Source: Cupriavidus basilensis
GTDB lineage: Bacteria > Pseudomonadota > Gammaproteobacteria > Burkholderiales > Burkholderiaceae
Reading direction: 5' to 3'
Length of the DNA stretch: 64,000 bases
Assembly (NCBI RefSeq): GCF_008801925.2
Contig: NZ_CP062803.1
Coordinates: 3,534,001 to 3,598,000, forward strand
Position numbers and translations under genes: made by a program. Below the pieces are notes generated by a model, which saw only the letters and a list, made by a program, of their open reading frames with translations, made no database searches and was not told the origin of the DNA. Within the stretch, counting starts at the first letter, position 1, and the number at the start of each line of letters is the position of its first letter. Shown here piece by piece: positions 1 through 8,711 of this stretch.

Positions 1-230
1 ATACGCTGGCGGCGCTCGCCGCCGGGGGGGTTACCGACATCAATGTGGTGCCGGTGTTCTTTGGCCAGGGCGGGCATCTGCGGCGGGACCTGCCGGCCTT
101 GCTGGATGATTGCCGGAGCAAGCTTCCGGGTGTGACGATCCGCTGCGCGGCGGCGGTCGGCGAGGATGACAGCGTGCTGGACGCGATTGCGGCCTATTGT
201 GTGGCGACGCTCAGCGGTGGCAACGCCTAG
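1..230 (+). CDS. CbiX/SirB-type chelatase, C-terminal fragment
   Basis: The window opens inside this gene; the frame is open from base 3 and ends with TAG at 228-230. The visible 75 or so residues include the VVPVFFGQGGHLRRDLP stretch and an acidic C-terminal helix, as in the small CbiX/SirB sirohydrochlorin chelatases. Such enzymes insert cobalt or ferrous iron into sirohydrochlorin in the cytoplasm. Its position, converging on cobA and the sulfite reductase operon, fits a role in siroheme supply, although the metal cannot be read from the sequence. The start and N-terminal half lie outside the window. Confidence 0.75.
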   Translation, partial: TLAALAAGGVTDINVVPVFFGQGGHLRRDLPALLDDCRSKLPGVTIRCAAAVGEDDSVLDAIAAYCVATLSGGNA

Positions 231-261
231 CGCCCACGTAGCCCCATCGAAGCACCCAAAG

Positions 262-296
262 AAAAAGCCGGGCAACTTAGCGTTGCCCGGCTTTTT
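262..296. terminator. Bidirectional intrinsic terminator
   Basis: A perfect 15-bp inverted repeat (262-276 pairing with 282-296) with a 5-base loop carries A5 at its left edge and T5 at its right edge. It therefore works as a rho-independent terminator for both the chelatase gene (plus) and the cobA end of the cys operon (minus), whose stops lie on either side. Confidence 0.92.
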
Positions 297-315
297 CATT
301 TGGCGCGCCAGTGCT

Positions 316-1086
316 TCAGGCCGCGCGAGTATCCGCGTATGCGATGTCGCCATCCACATCCTGCGGCACCACTTCGCTAGCCCGCGAGGCCAGCGCTTCG
401 CCGATCATCAGCAGGCTGGGATGCACCGGATTGATCCAGGCCGCCGCCTCGCCCGCCGCCATCTGCCGCAGCGTGAACTGGCGGCTGCGCTGGTGCGCCG
501 AGGTAGCGGCCTCGACCACCCAGGCGGGCGTGGAAGCGGGCTTGCCGTGCGCGATCAGCTGCGCGGCGATGGCTGCCGCCTGGTCGCGGCCCATGTAATA
601 CACCACCGTGTCGGCCTTGACATCCGCCTCCACGTCGACCGTGTCAGCCGCCTTGGATTGCGTCGCAAACGCCACGCTGCGCGACACGCCGCGCTTGGTG
701 AGCGGCTTGCGGATCGCCGAAGCCGCCGCCAGCGCGGCGGTGATGCCCGGCACGATCTCGTACTCGATGCCGGCTTCTTCCAGCGCCTGCAGCTCCTCGT
801 CGGCGCGGCCGAACAGCATCGGATCCCCGCCCTTCAAGCGCACCACGCGCTCGAACTTGCTGGCCTGGTCCACGATCTGGCGGTTGATGAACAACTGCGC
901 GGTGGAGCGCTGGCCGCAGCGCTTGCCCACCTCGATCAGCTGCGCCTGCGGACACCATGCCAGCATCTCGGGCGAGACCAGCGCATCGTGCAGCACCACC
1001 TGGGCTTCGCCCAAAAGCCGTGCACCGCGCACCGTAATGAGGTCCGCGGCGCCGGGACCCGCGCCGATCAGATAGACCTTGCCCAT
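316..1086 (-). CDS. cobA: Uroporphyrinogen-III C-methyltransferase
   Basis: SAM-dependent enzyme that methylates uroporphyrinogen III twice to give precorrin-2, the first step to siroheme. It is 256 aa, a stand-alone methyltransferase rather than the long CysG fusion. Family motifs are visible: GAGPGAADLITVRGARLL at the N-terminus (SAM/glycine loop), VRLKGGDPMLFGRADEEL in the middle, and VPGITAALAAAS after it. The ATG at 1086 was chosen over the longer frame (1128) because AGGAG lies 7 bases upstream. It is the last gene of the minus-strand cys operon, 48 bases after cysN. Its product supplies the cofactor of the sulfite reductase encoded upstream. Confidence 0.93.
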   Translation of the reverse strand: MGKVYLIGAGPGAADLITVRGARLLGEAQVVLHDALVSPEMLAWCPQAQLIEVGKRCGQRSTAQLFINRQIVDQASKFERVVRLKGGDPMLFGRADEELQALEEAGIEYEIVPGITAALAAASAIRKPLTKRGVSRSVAFATQSKAADTVDVEADVKADTVVYYMGRDQAAAIAAQLIAHGKPASTPAWVVEAATSAHQRSRQFTLRQMAAGEAAAWINPVHPSLLMIGEALASRASEVVPQDVDGDIAYADTRAA

Positions 1087-1133
1087 GCCATGCTCCTTCG
1101 CGCTCACTGGATCGATTTGCCTATGCACTCGCC

Positions 1134-2438
1134 TTAAGCGAACGCACGGATCATGCCAGCGGCCACGGTGTGGTTGGTGGCTTCATCGATCAGCACGAAC
1201 GCGCCGGTCGCCGGGTTGTCGCCATAGTTGTCGCAGACGATGGGCTTTTGCAGCGAGATCTGCACCGAGCCGATATCGTTCAGGCCGATTTCGTGGCGGT
1301 CGGTCTCGTGCAGCAGCGTATGCACGTCCAGCACGCGATCCACCGACGACACGCGCGCGAACACGCTGGCCGTGGTGTGCTTGAGCACATATTTGCGGGC
1401 CGGATTGAGGGATTCATCGTCGAACCAGCACAGGTCGGCGGTCAGCTTCCTGGCTGAGACGCTGTCCGCGGCGGCAGCCACGAACATATCACCGCGTGAC
1501 ACATCCACGTCTTCCGACAAGCGCACCGTCACGGTCTCGCCCACGCTGGCCGATTCGGCCACGCCGTTGGGGGTCAGCACTTCCGCCACCAGCGCATCGC
1601 GGTTGGCCGGCAGCACGCGCAGCTTCTGGCCCACGCGCACGGTGCCTGCCTCGACCCGGCCGGCATAGCCGCGGAAGTCGTCAGCCTGGGCGCCGTCCTG
1701 GCGGATCACCAGCTGCACCGGGAAACGCAGCGCGGCGTCGCCTTCGGGCGCGGGCTCTTCCACCGGCAGGGCCTCCAGCAGCGGCAGCAGCGGCTCGCCC
1801 TGGTACCACGGCATGGCCTGGCTGGCGTTGACGATATTGTCGCCACGCAGCGCCGACACCGGCACGTAGCGCACATCCTTCAAACCCAGCTGGCTGGCCA
1901 GTTCGGTGTAGGCCGCGCGGATCTGGTTGAAGCGCTCCTCGCTGAACTCGACCAGGTCCATCTTGTTGATGGCCACGATCACGTGTTGCAGTTCCAGCAG
2001 CTTCAGGATGGCCGAATGGCGCTTGGTCTGCGCCAGCAGCTCGGCGCGGCCATCGGTCACGGTCACGCGGGTGGCGTCGACCAGCACGATGGCGGCGTGT
2101 GCGGTGGACGCGCCCGTCACCATGTTGCGGGTGTACTGCTCATGCCCCGGCGTGTCCGCGATGATGAACTTGCGGCGCGCGGTGGAGAAGTAGCGGTAAG
2201 CCACGTCGATGGTGATGCCCTGCTCGCGCTCGGCTTCCAGGCCATCGGTCAGCAGCGAGAAATCGATCTGCTCGCCGGCGGTACGCTTGTTCTTGGCGTT
2301 GGTCAGCGCGGTCAGCTGATCGGACAGCACAGCCTTGCTGTCGTACAGCAGGCGGCCGATCAGGGTGCTCTTGCCATCGTCGACCGAACCGGCGGTGATA
2401 AAACGCAGCAGGCCTTGGTGTGTTGCTTGAGTGCTCAT
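1134..2438 (-). CDS. cysN: Sulfate adenylyltransferase subunit 1 (GTPase)
   Basis: The large GTP-hydrolysing subunit of ATP sulfurylase; with CysD it makes adenosine 5'-phosphosulfate (APS) from sulfate and ATP. It is 434 aa, with an EF-Tu-like G domain first (P-loop GSVDDGKSTLIGRLL, DTPGHEQYTRNM, NKMD) followed by two beta-barrel domains. There is no C-terminal APS kinase (CysC) extension. Start 2438 (MSTQATHQG) was chosen for the AAGGA just upstream; the open frame continues to 2540 but lacks family similarity there. It follows cysD after about 140 bases. Confidence 0.95.
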   Translation of the reverse strand: MSTQATHQGLLRFITAGSVDDGKSTLIGRLLYDSKAVLSDQLTALTNAKNKRTAGEQIDFSLLTDGLEAEREQGITIDVAYRYFSTARRKFIIADTPGHEQYTRNMVTGASTAHAAIVLVDATRVTVTDGRAELLAQTKRHSAILKLLELQHVIVAINKMDLVEFSEERFNQIRAAYTELASQLGLKDVRYVPVSALRGDNIVNASQAMPWYQGEPLLPLLEALPVEEPAPEGDAALRFPVQLVIRQDGAQADDFRGYAGRVEAGTVRVGQKLRVLPANRDALVAEVLTPNGVAESASVGETVTVRLSEDVDVSRGDMFVAAAADSVSARKLTADLCWFDDESLNPARKYVLKHTTASVFARVSSVDRVLDVHTLLHETDRHEIGLNDIGSVQISLQKPIVCDNYGDNPATGAFVLIDEATNHTVAAGMIRAFA

Positions 2439-2578
2439 GTCAAATCCTTTCTTCATCCCTCTCGCAGCGCTCGCTCCGGCGCATAGGCGGGAGGCAGCGC
2501 TAGGCGCGTGAGGGCGACGTGTACATTGGTACACGAGCACTCTCGCAACGACGCGATGTGCCCGCCTATGCGTCCGGG

Positions 2579-3541
2579 TTAGAAGTAGCCTTCTTTCTTG
2601 CGGCGTTCCATGGACGCTTCGCTGGTCTGGTCGTCCATCCGCGTCGCACCGCGCTCGGTGATCTCCGTCACGGCCGTCTCAGCGATGATCTCGATCGGCG
2701 AGGCCGCAACGCTGGCCACCGGGCAGGTGCAGCTGATGTCGCCCACAGTGCGGAAACGCACCGAGATCACTTCGCTGACATCGCCGTCCTGCTTCGGCGT
2801 GATCGGCGTGACCGGCACCAGCAGGCCGTTCTTTCTCACCACTTCGCGCTGGTGCGCGTAGTAGATCGGGGGCAGCTCAAGCGCTTCGCGGGCGATGTAC
2901 TGCCACACATCCAGCTCGGTCCAGTTGGAGATCGGGAACACGCGCATCTGCTCGCCGGCCGCCATGCGGGCGTTGTACAGGCTCCACAGTTCCGGGCGCT
3001 GGGCCTTCGGGTCCCATTGGCCGAACTCGTCGCGGAAGGAGAAGATGCGTTCCTTGGCACGCGCCTTTTCTTCGTCGCGGCGGGCGCCGCCCATCAGCGC
3101 GTCGTACTTGTTGGCTTCGATGGTTTCCAGCAGGGTCACGGCTTGCGCGGCATTGCGCGAGTCGGTTTCCTTGCGCAGGCGCACGGTGCCGCGCTTGATG
3201 GAATCTTCCACATGGCCCACCACCAGGCGCGCGCCAAGCTCGGCCACGCGCTGGTCACGGAAGCGGATCACTTCCGGGTAGTTGTGGCCGGTGTCGATAT
3301 GCACCAGCGGGAACGGCAGTTCGGTCTTTCGGTCTCCCAGGCGGAAGGCCTTGAGCGCCAGGTGCAGCATGACGATGGAGTCCTTGCCGCCCGAGAACAG
3401 CAGCGCCGGGTTGCGGCACTCCGCCACCACCTCGCGGATGATGTAGATGGATTCCGCCTCGAGCTTGTCGAGGTGATCGTTCTGCACTTGCAGCAGGTGC
3501 GCCACTTCCGGCGCGCCGGTCAGTTCGTTCATGATGCCCAT
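2579..3541 (-). CDS. cysD: Sulfate adenylyltransferase subunit 2
   Basis: Catalytic subunit of ATP sulfurylase, a PP-loop ATP pyrophosphatase: the LLFSGGKDSIVMLHL motif is present, as is FPISNWTELDVWQYI. It is 320 aa against about 302 in enteric bacteria. Start 3541 (MGIMNELTG) has GAGG 9 bases upstream; the second ATG (3532) would be too far from it. The cysH stop lies 11 bases upstream, so the two are probably translated in sequence. Confidence 0.95.
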   Translation of the reverse strand: MGIMNELTGAPEVAHLLQVQNDHLDKLEAESIYIIREVVAECRNPALLFSGGKDSIVMLHLALKAFRLGDRKTELPFPLVHIDTGHNYPEVIRFRDQRVAELGARLVVGHVEDSIKRGTVRLRKETDSRNAAQAVTLLETIEANKYDALMGGARRDEEKARAKERIFSFRDEFGQWDPKAQRPELWSLYNARMAAGEQMRVFPISNWTELDVWQYIAREALELPPIYYAHQREVVRKNGLLVPVTPITPKQDGDVSEVISVRFRTVGDISCTCPVASVAASPIEIIAETAVTEITERGATRMDDQTSEASMERRKKEGYF

Positions 3542-3552
3542 TTCGTCTGGCC

Positions 3553-4341
3553 TCAATGCTTGATGTTCTGTTCGTGAAGCCCGCACTCTTTCGAGTCCTT
3601 GCTCTCCCACCACCATCGCCCGGCGCGTACATCCTCGCCAGCGCGCACGGCACGCGTACAAGGCTCGCAGCCGATGCTGGGGTAACCCTTGGCATGCAGC
3701 GCGTTGACCGGCACGTTGTGGCGCTTCAGGTAAGCCCACACCTCGGACTCGCTCCAGTCGGCGAGCGGGTTGAACTTGGGAATGCCGCGTGCCTCGTCCA
3801 TTTCCTCGAACGGCAGCTCCGAGCGCGTCACCGCCTGCTCGCGGCGCTGGCCGGTCAGCCAGGCGTCCGCGTGGGACAGCGCGCGGTTCAGCGGCTCCAC
3901 CTTGCGGATGCCGCAGCAGCTCTTGCGCAGGTCCACGCTGTCGTAGAACGCGTTCAGGCCGTGGTTCTTCAGGTAGTTCTCCACCGCCTCGGGGTCCGGC
4001 GTGTAGCGCTCGATGTCGTAGCCGTAATGCGCCTTGACCTCATCGAGCACCGCCAGCGTTTCGGCATGCAGCCGCCCGGTTTGCAGCGTGAACACGCGGA
4101 TGCCGGCGCGCACGGCCTCGGTGCCGCGCAGGATGGCATCGGTCACCACCATGTCTTCGGCCGCCAGGCTGGACGCAAAGCGGGCGCGGAAAAAGCGGCC
4201 GGCGATCTGCGCCAGGCGCAGGCCCAGCTCGCGCTCCTTGGCCTCCAGATCCGCCACGCTGCCGGTGTACGCCGGCGCGGTCCACAGCGCCGGCGGGCGC
4301 AGTGACGAGACCGCAGCCTCGACGATTGCAATCTCGCTCAT
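3553..4341 (-). CDS. cysH: Adenylylsulfate (APS) reductase, assimilatory
   Basis: Thioredoxin-dependent reductase that turns APS directly into sulfite. It is 262 aa. Two cysteine pairs, KSCCGIRK and GCEPC, are the hallmark of the 4Fe-4S type that uses APS rather than PAPS, and the catalytic ECGLH lies near the C-terminus. This agrees with the absence of APS kinase in the operon. Its start overlaps the DUF934 stop by the ATGA arrangement (4338-4341), implying translational coupling. Confidence 0.94.
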   Translation of the reverse strand: MSEIAIVEAAVSSLRPPALWTAPAYTGSVADLEAKERELGLRLAQIAGRFFRARFASSLAAEDMVVTDAILRGTEAVRAGIRVFTLQTGRLHAETLAVLDEVKAHYGYDIERYTPDPEAVENYLKNHGLNAFYDSVDLRKSCCGIRKVEPLNRALSHADAWLTGQRREQAVTRSELPFEEMDEARGIPKFNPLADWSESEVWAYLKRHNVPVNALHAKGYPSIGCEPCTRAVRAGEDVRAGRWWWESKDSKECGLHEQNIKH

Positions 4342-4919
4342 GCCGTTTCCTTGCCCAGCGCTTCGGCGCGATTGCGGCGGAACAGCGGCAGCGGCTCATC
4401 CACCGACGCCTGGTAAGCCACGGTGAACTCGGTGAAGCCCTTGATGGCGTCATCGATGTTCTTGTCCGCGCGCACCGCGAAAGCGTCAAAGCCGCAGCGC
4501 TTCATGAAGTTCAGCTGGTCGCGCAGCACGTCGCCGATGGCGCGCAGCTGGCCGGTCCAGTTGTAGCGGGTGCGCAGCAGATAGGCGGTGGAAAAACCAC
4601 GGCCATCGCGGAACACGGGGAAATCCACCGCCACCACGGCCACGCTGGCAAACGCGGCCTGCGCATCGGCCGGCTCGTCTTCCGGCGCCAGCCAGATGCC
4701 GGTGATGTCGGCAGCGCGGCCAGCCAGCACGCCGTCCTTGTGCGCCAGCCATGCGGTCAGCGGGAACAGCACAGCATCCTTGCCTTGCGCGGCGGCGACG
4801 ATCTGTTCGTCGGTCAGGGCCGCGCCCTCGGCACCGCGCAGCACCGTCCATGCGTCATCGACGATGACCGGAACCGGGTTGGCGCCTTCGCTGCGTTGCA
4901 GTTGAATAATCTTTGCCAT
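4338..4919 (-). CDS. DUF934 protein of the cys operon
   Basis: A 193-aa cytoplasmic protein of the DUF934 family, always found in this lineage between sulfite reductase and APS reductase genes. The reaction is unknown; an accessory or electron-transfer-related role in sulfite reduction has been suggested by context alone. No Fe-S cysteine cluster is evident: the clear features are the conserved EDEPADAQAAFASVAVVAV middle and an RTRYNWTGQLRAIGDVLRDQ segment. It starts 17 bases after the cysI stop and overlaps the cysH start by 4 bases. Confidence 0.85.
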   Translation of the reverse strand: MAKIIQLQRSEGANPVPVIVDDAWTVLRGAEGAALTDEQIVAAAQGKDAVLFPLTAWLAHKDGVLAGRAADITGIWLAPEDEPADAQAAFASVAVVAVDFPVFRDGRGFSTAYLLRTRYNWTGQLRAIGDVLRDQLNFMKRCGFDAFAVRADKNIDDAIKGFTEFTVAYQASVDEPLPLFRRNRAEALGKETA

Positions 4920-4936
4920 GTCGTTATCTCCGGTGC

Positions 4937-6616
4937 TCAGGCTTCGGCGCGTTCGCGTTGTTTGTCGGCGTAGACGCGTTCCTTGAACGGGGCGATGCCG
5001 ATACGGCCCAGCACGTCGATGAAGCGTTCGTCTTCATGGCGGTTGGCCACATAGGTGTCGATGATGTGCGACACCACGTCCGGCATTTCCTCAGCCTTGA
5101 ACGACGGGCCAATCACCTTGCCGATGGCGCTCTTGTTGCCTTGCGCGCCGCCCAGCGTGACCTGGTACCACTCTTCGCCGTCCTTATCCACGCCCAGCAC
5201 GCCGATGTTGCCAACGTGGTGGTGGCCGCAAGCGTTGATGCAACCCGAGATATTGAGCGAGATCTCGCCCAGGTCGTGCACGTAGTCCAGGTTGTCGAAA
5301 CGCTCCTGGATAGCCAGCGCGATCGGGATCGACTTGGCATTGGCCAGCGAGCAGAAATCGCCGCCCGGGCAGGCGATGATGTCGGTCAGCAGGCCGATGT
5401 TGGCGGTAGCCAGGCCGCCCTTCTTGGCCTCTTGCCACAGCGCGTACAGGTCGCGCTTCTTCACGTCCGGCAGCACCAGGTTCTGCTCGTGCGCCACGCG
5501 CAGCTCGCCGTAGCCGTAGCGGTCGGCCAGGTCAGCCACCAGGTCGATCTGCGCATCGGTGGCATCTCCCGGGGGCGATGCCGGGCCGGGCTTGGTCGAC
5601 AGCGTGATCGCCGCGTAGCCCGGCACCTTGTGCGCATGCACGCTGCGGCTCACCCAGCGGGCGAACGCCTTGTCTTCCAACAGGTGCTTTTCATACGAAG
5701 CGTCGGTGTCCGGCAGCTTGTCGTAGGCCGGGGGCGCGAAATACTGCGCCACGCGGTCGAACTCGGCCTGCGTGATGGTGGCGGGACCATCCTTGCTGTA
5801 CTGCCACTCTTCCTCGACTTCCTGCGCGAACTTCTCCGCGCCGATGGCCTTCACCAGGATCTTGATGCGCGCCTTGTACTTGTTGTCGCGCCGTCCATAG
5901 CGGTTGTACACGCGAATGGCCGATTCCACGTACGACAGCAGGTGCTGCCAAGGCAGGTCGTCCTTGATCACCGAACCCAGGATCGGGGTGCGGCCCAGGC
6001 CGCCGCCAGCCAGGATGCGCAGGCGCGTTTCGCCCTCGGCGTTGCGGTAAGCGTAGATGCCGATATCGTGCATCTGCACCACGGCGCGGTCATCGGCCGA
6101 AGCCGAGATGGCGATCTTGAACTTGCGCGGCAGGAACGCAAACTCCGGCTGGAACGTGCTCCACTGGCGCAGCAGCTCAGCCAGCACGCGCGGGTCCACG
6201 GACTCATCGGGCGCAATGCCAGCGAAGTGATCGGTGGTGATGTTGCGCACGCAGTTGCCGGAGGTCTGGATGCCGTGCATCTCGACGCTGGCCAGTTCGG
6301 CCAGCACGTCAGGCACGCGCTCCAGCTCCATCCAGTTGTACTGGATGTTCTGGCGGGTGGAGAAGTGGCCATAGCCGCGGTCATACTCGCGCGCGATATG
6401 GCCCAGCATGCGCATCTGCTTGCTCGACAGCAAGCCGTACGGAATCGCCACGCGCAGCATGTAGGCATGGCGCTGCATGTACAGGCCGTTTTGCAGGCGC
6501 AGCGGCAGGAACTCTTCCTCGGTCAGCTCGCCGGACAGGCGGCGGCGCACCTGGTCACGGAACTGGGCTACGCGTTCGTTGACGATGCGCTGGTCGTATT
6601 GGTCGTACTGATACAT
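4937..6616 (-). CDS. cysI: Sulfite reductase, hemoprotein subunit
   Basis: Six-electron reduction of sulfite to sulfide using siroheme and a 4Fe-4S cluster. It is 559 aa, with two ferredoxin-like/siroheme half repeats. The cluster and siroheme ligands are seen as ACPGGDFCSLANA (C-x5-C) and SGCINACGHHHVGNIG (C-x3-C). TSGNCVRNITTD lies in the first half. Start 6616 (MYQYDQYDQRIV) was preferred to the longer open frame, which runs into the upstream exporter gene. No flavoprotein cysJ is present, so electrons probably come from ferredoxin or another donor. Confidence 0.95.
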   Translation of the reverse strand: MYQYDQYDQRIVNERVAQFRDQVRRRLSGELTEEEFLPLRLQNGLYMQRHAYMLRVAIPYGLLSSKQMRMLGHIAREYDRGYGHFSTRQNIQYNWMELERVPDVLAELASVEMHGIQTSGNCVRNITTDHFAGIAPDESVDPRVLAELLRQWSTFQPEFAFLPRKFKIAISASADDRAVVQMHDIGIYAYRNAEGETRLRILAGGGLGRTPILGSVIKDDLPWQHLLSYVESAIRVYNRYGRRDNKYKARIKILVKAIGAEKFAQEVEEEWQYSKDGPATITQAEFDRVAQYFAPPAYDKLPDTDASYEKHLLEDKAFARWVSRSVHAHKVPGYAAITLSTKPGPASPPGDATDAQIDLVADLADRYGYGELRVAHEQNLVLPDVKKRDLYALWQEAKKGGLATANIGLLTDIIACPGGDFCSLANAKSIPIALAIQERFDNLDYVHDLGEISLNISGCINACGHHHVGNIGVLGVDKDGEEWYQVTLGGAQGNKSAIGKVIGPSFKAEEMPDVVSHIIDTYVANRHEDERFIDVLGRIGIAPFKERVYADKQRERAEA

Positions 6617-6645
6617 GGTGTGGGTCCGTTCAGTATTCGTTGAAT

Positions 6646-7419
6646 TCAGGAGACGAGCTTGATGGCCACCAGCGTCAGCGTGGTAGCCAGCGCGGCGCGC
6701 ACCAGCCGCTCGGGCAACGCCCGCGACAGTTGCGCGCCCAGCCAGATGCCGGGGATCGAGCCCACCAGCAAGGCCAGCAAAAGGGTCCAGTTCACCGTGC
6801 CCAGCCACACATGGCCCAGGCCGGCAAGCGCCGTCAACGGGACGGCGTAGGCGATATCGGTGCCCGCCACTTCGGCAGGCTTCATGCGGGGATAGAGCAG
6901 CAGGATCAAGGTGGCGCCAACCGCACCGGCGCCGATCGAGGACACCGTCACCAGCACGCCGATCACGGCGCCCACCACGATGGTGGCAATGGTCTGGGCA
7001 CGGCCTTCCAGCTGGAACCGGGGGTTGCGGGACAGCCACGCCAGCAGCTGCCTGCGGAACAACAGCGACAATACCGTCAGGATCACCGACACGCCGATGG
7101 TCATGCGGATGGCGTGCAGCCACTGCGCGTCAAGCTCGCCGGCGCTCTTGAGCACCAGGATGGCCACCACCGCGGCCGGCAGGCTGCCGATGCACAGGCG
7201 GCGCACCACCTGCCACTGCACATGGCCGTGGGCGCGGTGCGCCAGCGTGCCGAAACCCTTGGTGATGGCGGCGAAAGCCAGGTCGGTGCCAACCGCCGTG
7301 GCCGGCGAAAAACCGAACAGCAGCGTCAGCAGCGGCGTCATGAGCGAACCCCCGCCTACCCCGGTCAGACCGACGAGGACGCCTACTAGCAGACCGGAAA
7401 CGGTATAGGCAAGAGACAT
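6646..7419 (-). CDS. TauE/SafE-family sulfite/anion exporter
   Basis: A 257-aa inner-membrane protein with about eight hydrophobic segments and the family's N-terminal glycine-rich turn (GLTGVGGGSLMTPLL) repeated in the second half (SSIGAGAVGATLILLL). TauE/SafE proteins move sulfite, sulfoacetate or related anions. It is the first gene of the cys operon, 29 bases ahead of cysI, so export of excess sulfite or uptake of a sulfur source is likely. Direction is not settled by sequence. Confidence 0.87.
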   Translation of the reverse strand: MSLAYTVSGLLVGVLVGLTGVGGGSLMTPLLTLLFGFSPATAVGTDLAFAAITKGFGTLAHRAHGHVQWQVVRRLCIGSLPAAVVAILVLKSAGELDAQWLHAIRMTIGVSVILTVLSLLFRRQLLAWLSRNPRFQLEGRAQTIATIVVGAVIGVLVTVSSIGAGAVGATLILLLYPRMKPAEVAGTDIAYAVPLTALAGLGHVWLGTVNWTLLLALLVGSIPGIWLGAQLSRALPERLVRAALATTLTLVAIKLVS

Positions 7420-7575
7420 TGGGGTTCACCGGGCCGGTAAGCGCCCGTTGCTGCCTAAAAGTGAGGCAAGCACACGGAGGTTCCGACCGTTCATTAACAA
7501 AGTTCGAGAATCGTAATAAACTGCCCTCATATCTCAAACTAATAAGAAGTTGTTTGTTTATACGAACACAGTTAT
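7420..7575. promoter_or_regulatory. Divergent cys operon / cysB control region
   Basis: A 156-base gap between the divergent tauE-like and cysB genes, clearly AT-rich compared with its surroundings (especially about 7495-7575). CysB-type regulators bind long AT-rich sites near the -35 of cys promoters and often repress their own gene, so this is the expected place for the operators and both promoters. No exact site can be fixed by eye. Confidence 0.6.
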
Positions 7576-8517
7576 ATGAACCTGCATCAGTTCCGCTTTG
7601 TGCGCGAAGCCGTACGTCAGAACTACAACCTGACCGAAGCCGCTAAAGCGCTCTATACGTCACAACCCGGTGTCTCCAAGGCCATCATCGAGCTGGAAGA
7701 AGAGCTCGGCGTGGACATCTTTACCCGCCACGGCAAGCGCATCCGCAACCTGACGGAGCCCGGCCGCCGCATCCTGGAGTCGGTAGAGAAGATCCTGCAA
7801 GAAGTGGAAAGCCTGAAACGCGTAGGCAAGGACTACGCCGCCCAGGACCAGGGCAACTTCACCATCGCCACCACCCACACGCAGGCGCGCTACGCCCTGC
7901 CCCGGGTGATCGCGGAGTTTACCAAGCGCTACCCCAAGGTGCGCCTTTCCATACAACAGGGCAATCCCGCCCAGATCGCCGACATGGTGCTGCACGACCA
8001 CGCCGACATCGGCATCGCCACCGAAGGCATCTCGGCCGACAAAAACCTCATCTCCCTGCCCGGCTACCAATGGCAGCACGTGGTCGTCATGCCCCCCGAC
8101 CACCCCCTGCTAGAAAAGAAGCACCTGGCGCTGGAAGACCTGATGGGTTACCCACTCATCACTTATGATCCCAACTTCGCCGGCCGCCCCAAGATCGACA
8201 AAGCCTTTGAGCTGCGCCACCTCAAGCCCGACATCATCCTGGAAGCCATCGACGCCGACGTCATCAAGACCTATGTAGAAATCGGCCTGGGCGTGGGCAT
8301 CGTCGCCGGCGTCGCCTTTGACGCCGAGCGCGACCGCAACCTGCGCGGCATCCCCGCCGGGCACCTGTTCGGCACCAATGTGACGCACCTGGCTGTGAAG
8401 CAAGGCGCCTACCTGCGCAGCTTTGTGTATACCTTTATTGAGTTGTTCTCCCCAACGCTCAACCGCAAGCTGGTAGAACAAGCCATGTCGGGCGACCACG
8501 AAGCCTACGAACTCTGA
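7576..8517 (+). CDS. cysB: CysB-family LysR regulator
   Basis: A 313-aa LysR-type regulator. The N-terminal winged helix (FRFVREAVRQNYNLTEAAKAL, then TSQPGVSKAIIELEEELG) and the effector-binding domain beginning near residue 93 (IATTHTQARYALPRVI) match the CysB/Cbl group, where acetylserine or APS is sensed. Divergent placement from the sulfate assimilation operon supports control of that operon. The ATG at 7576 follows an AT-rich leader. Confidence 0.93.
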   Translation: MNLHQFRFVREAVRQNYNLTEAAKALYTSQPGVSKAIIELEEELGVDIFTRHGKRIRNLTEPGRRILESVEKILQEVESLKRVGKDYAAQDQGNFTIATTHTQARYALPRVIAEFTKRYPKVRLSIQQGNPAQIADMVLHDHADIGIATEGISADKNLISLPGYQWQHVVVMPPDHPLLEKKHLALEDLMGYPLITYDPNFAGRPKIDKAFELRHLKPDIILEAIDADVIKTYVEIGLGVGIVAGVAFDAERDRNLRGIPAGHLFGTNVTHLAVKQGAYLRSFVYTFIELFSPTLNRKLVEQAMSGDHEAYEL

Positions 8518-8530
8518 CGCACCCCATCCA

Positions 8531-8567
8531 GCGCGGCTGACCAACGATGAATAGCCATCAGCCGCGC
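8531..8567 (+). terminator. Possible cysB terminator hairpin
   Basis: A 10-bp perfect inverted repeat (8531-8540 with 8558-8567) with a 17-base loop starts 14 bases after the cysB stop. There is no T-run, so it may only stabilise the transcript end. Confidence 0.4.
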
Positions 8568-8711
8568 CATGCCAGCCCCGCCACGGCGCCCCGGATGCAA
8601 CCGGCGCGCGGCAGGGACGGATCACCTTGAATGGCCAACCCCGGTTGGCCAGACTTATCAGCACAACGCAGCACAACCCATTGGTCGCCCCAAGGCAGCC
8701 AGAAAGACCCC

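Noticed and set aside
4913..6643. Plus-strand open frame of 576 codons
   Set aside because: It lies antisense to cysI, has biased His/Val/Arg composition and no domain; a shadow of high-GC coding sequence.
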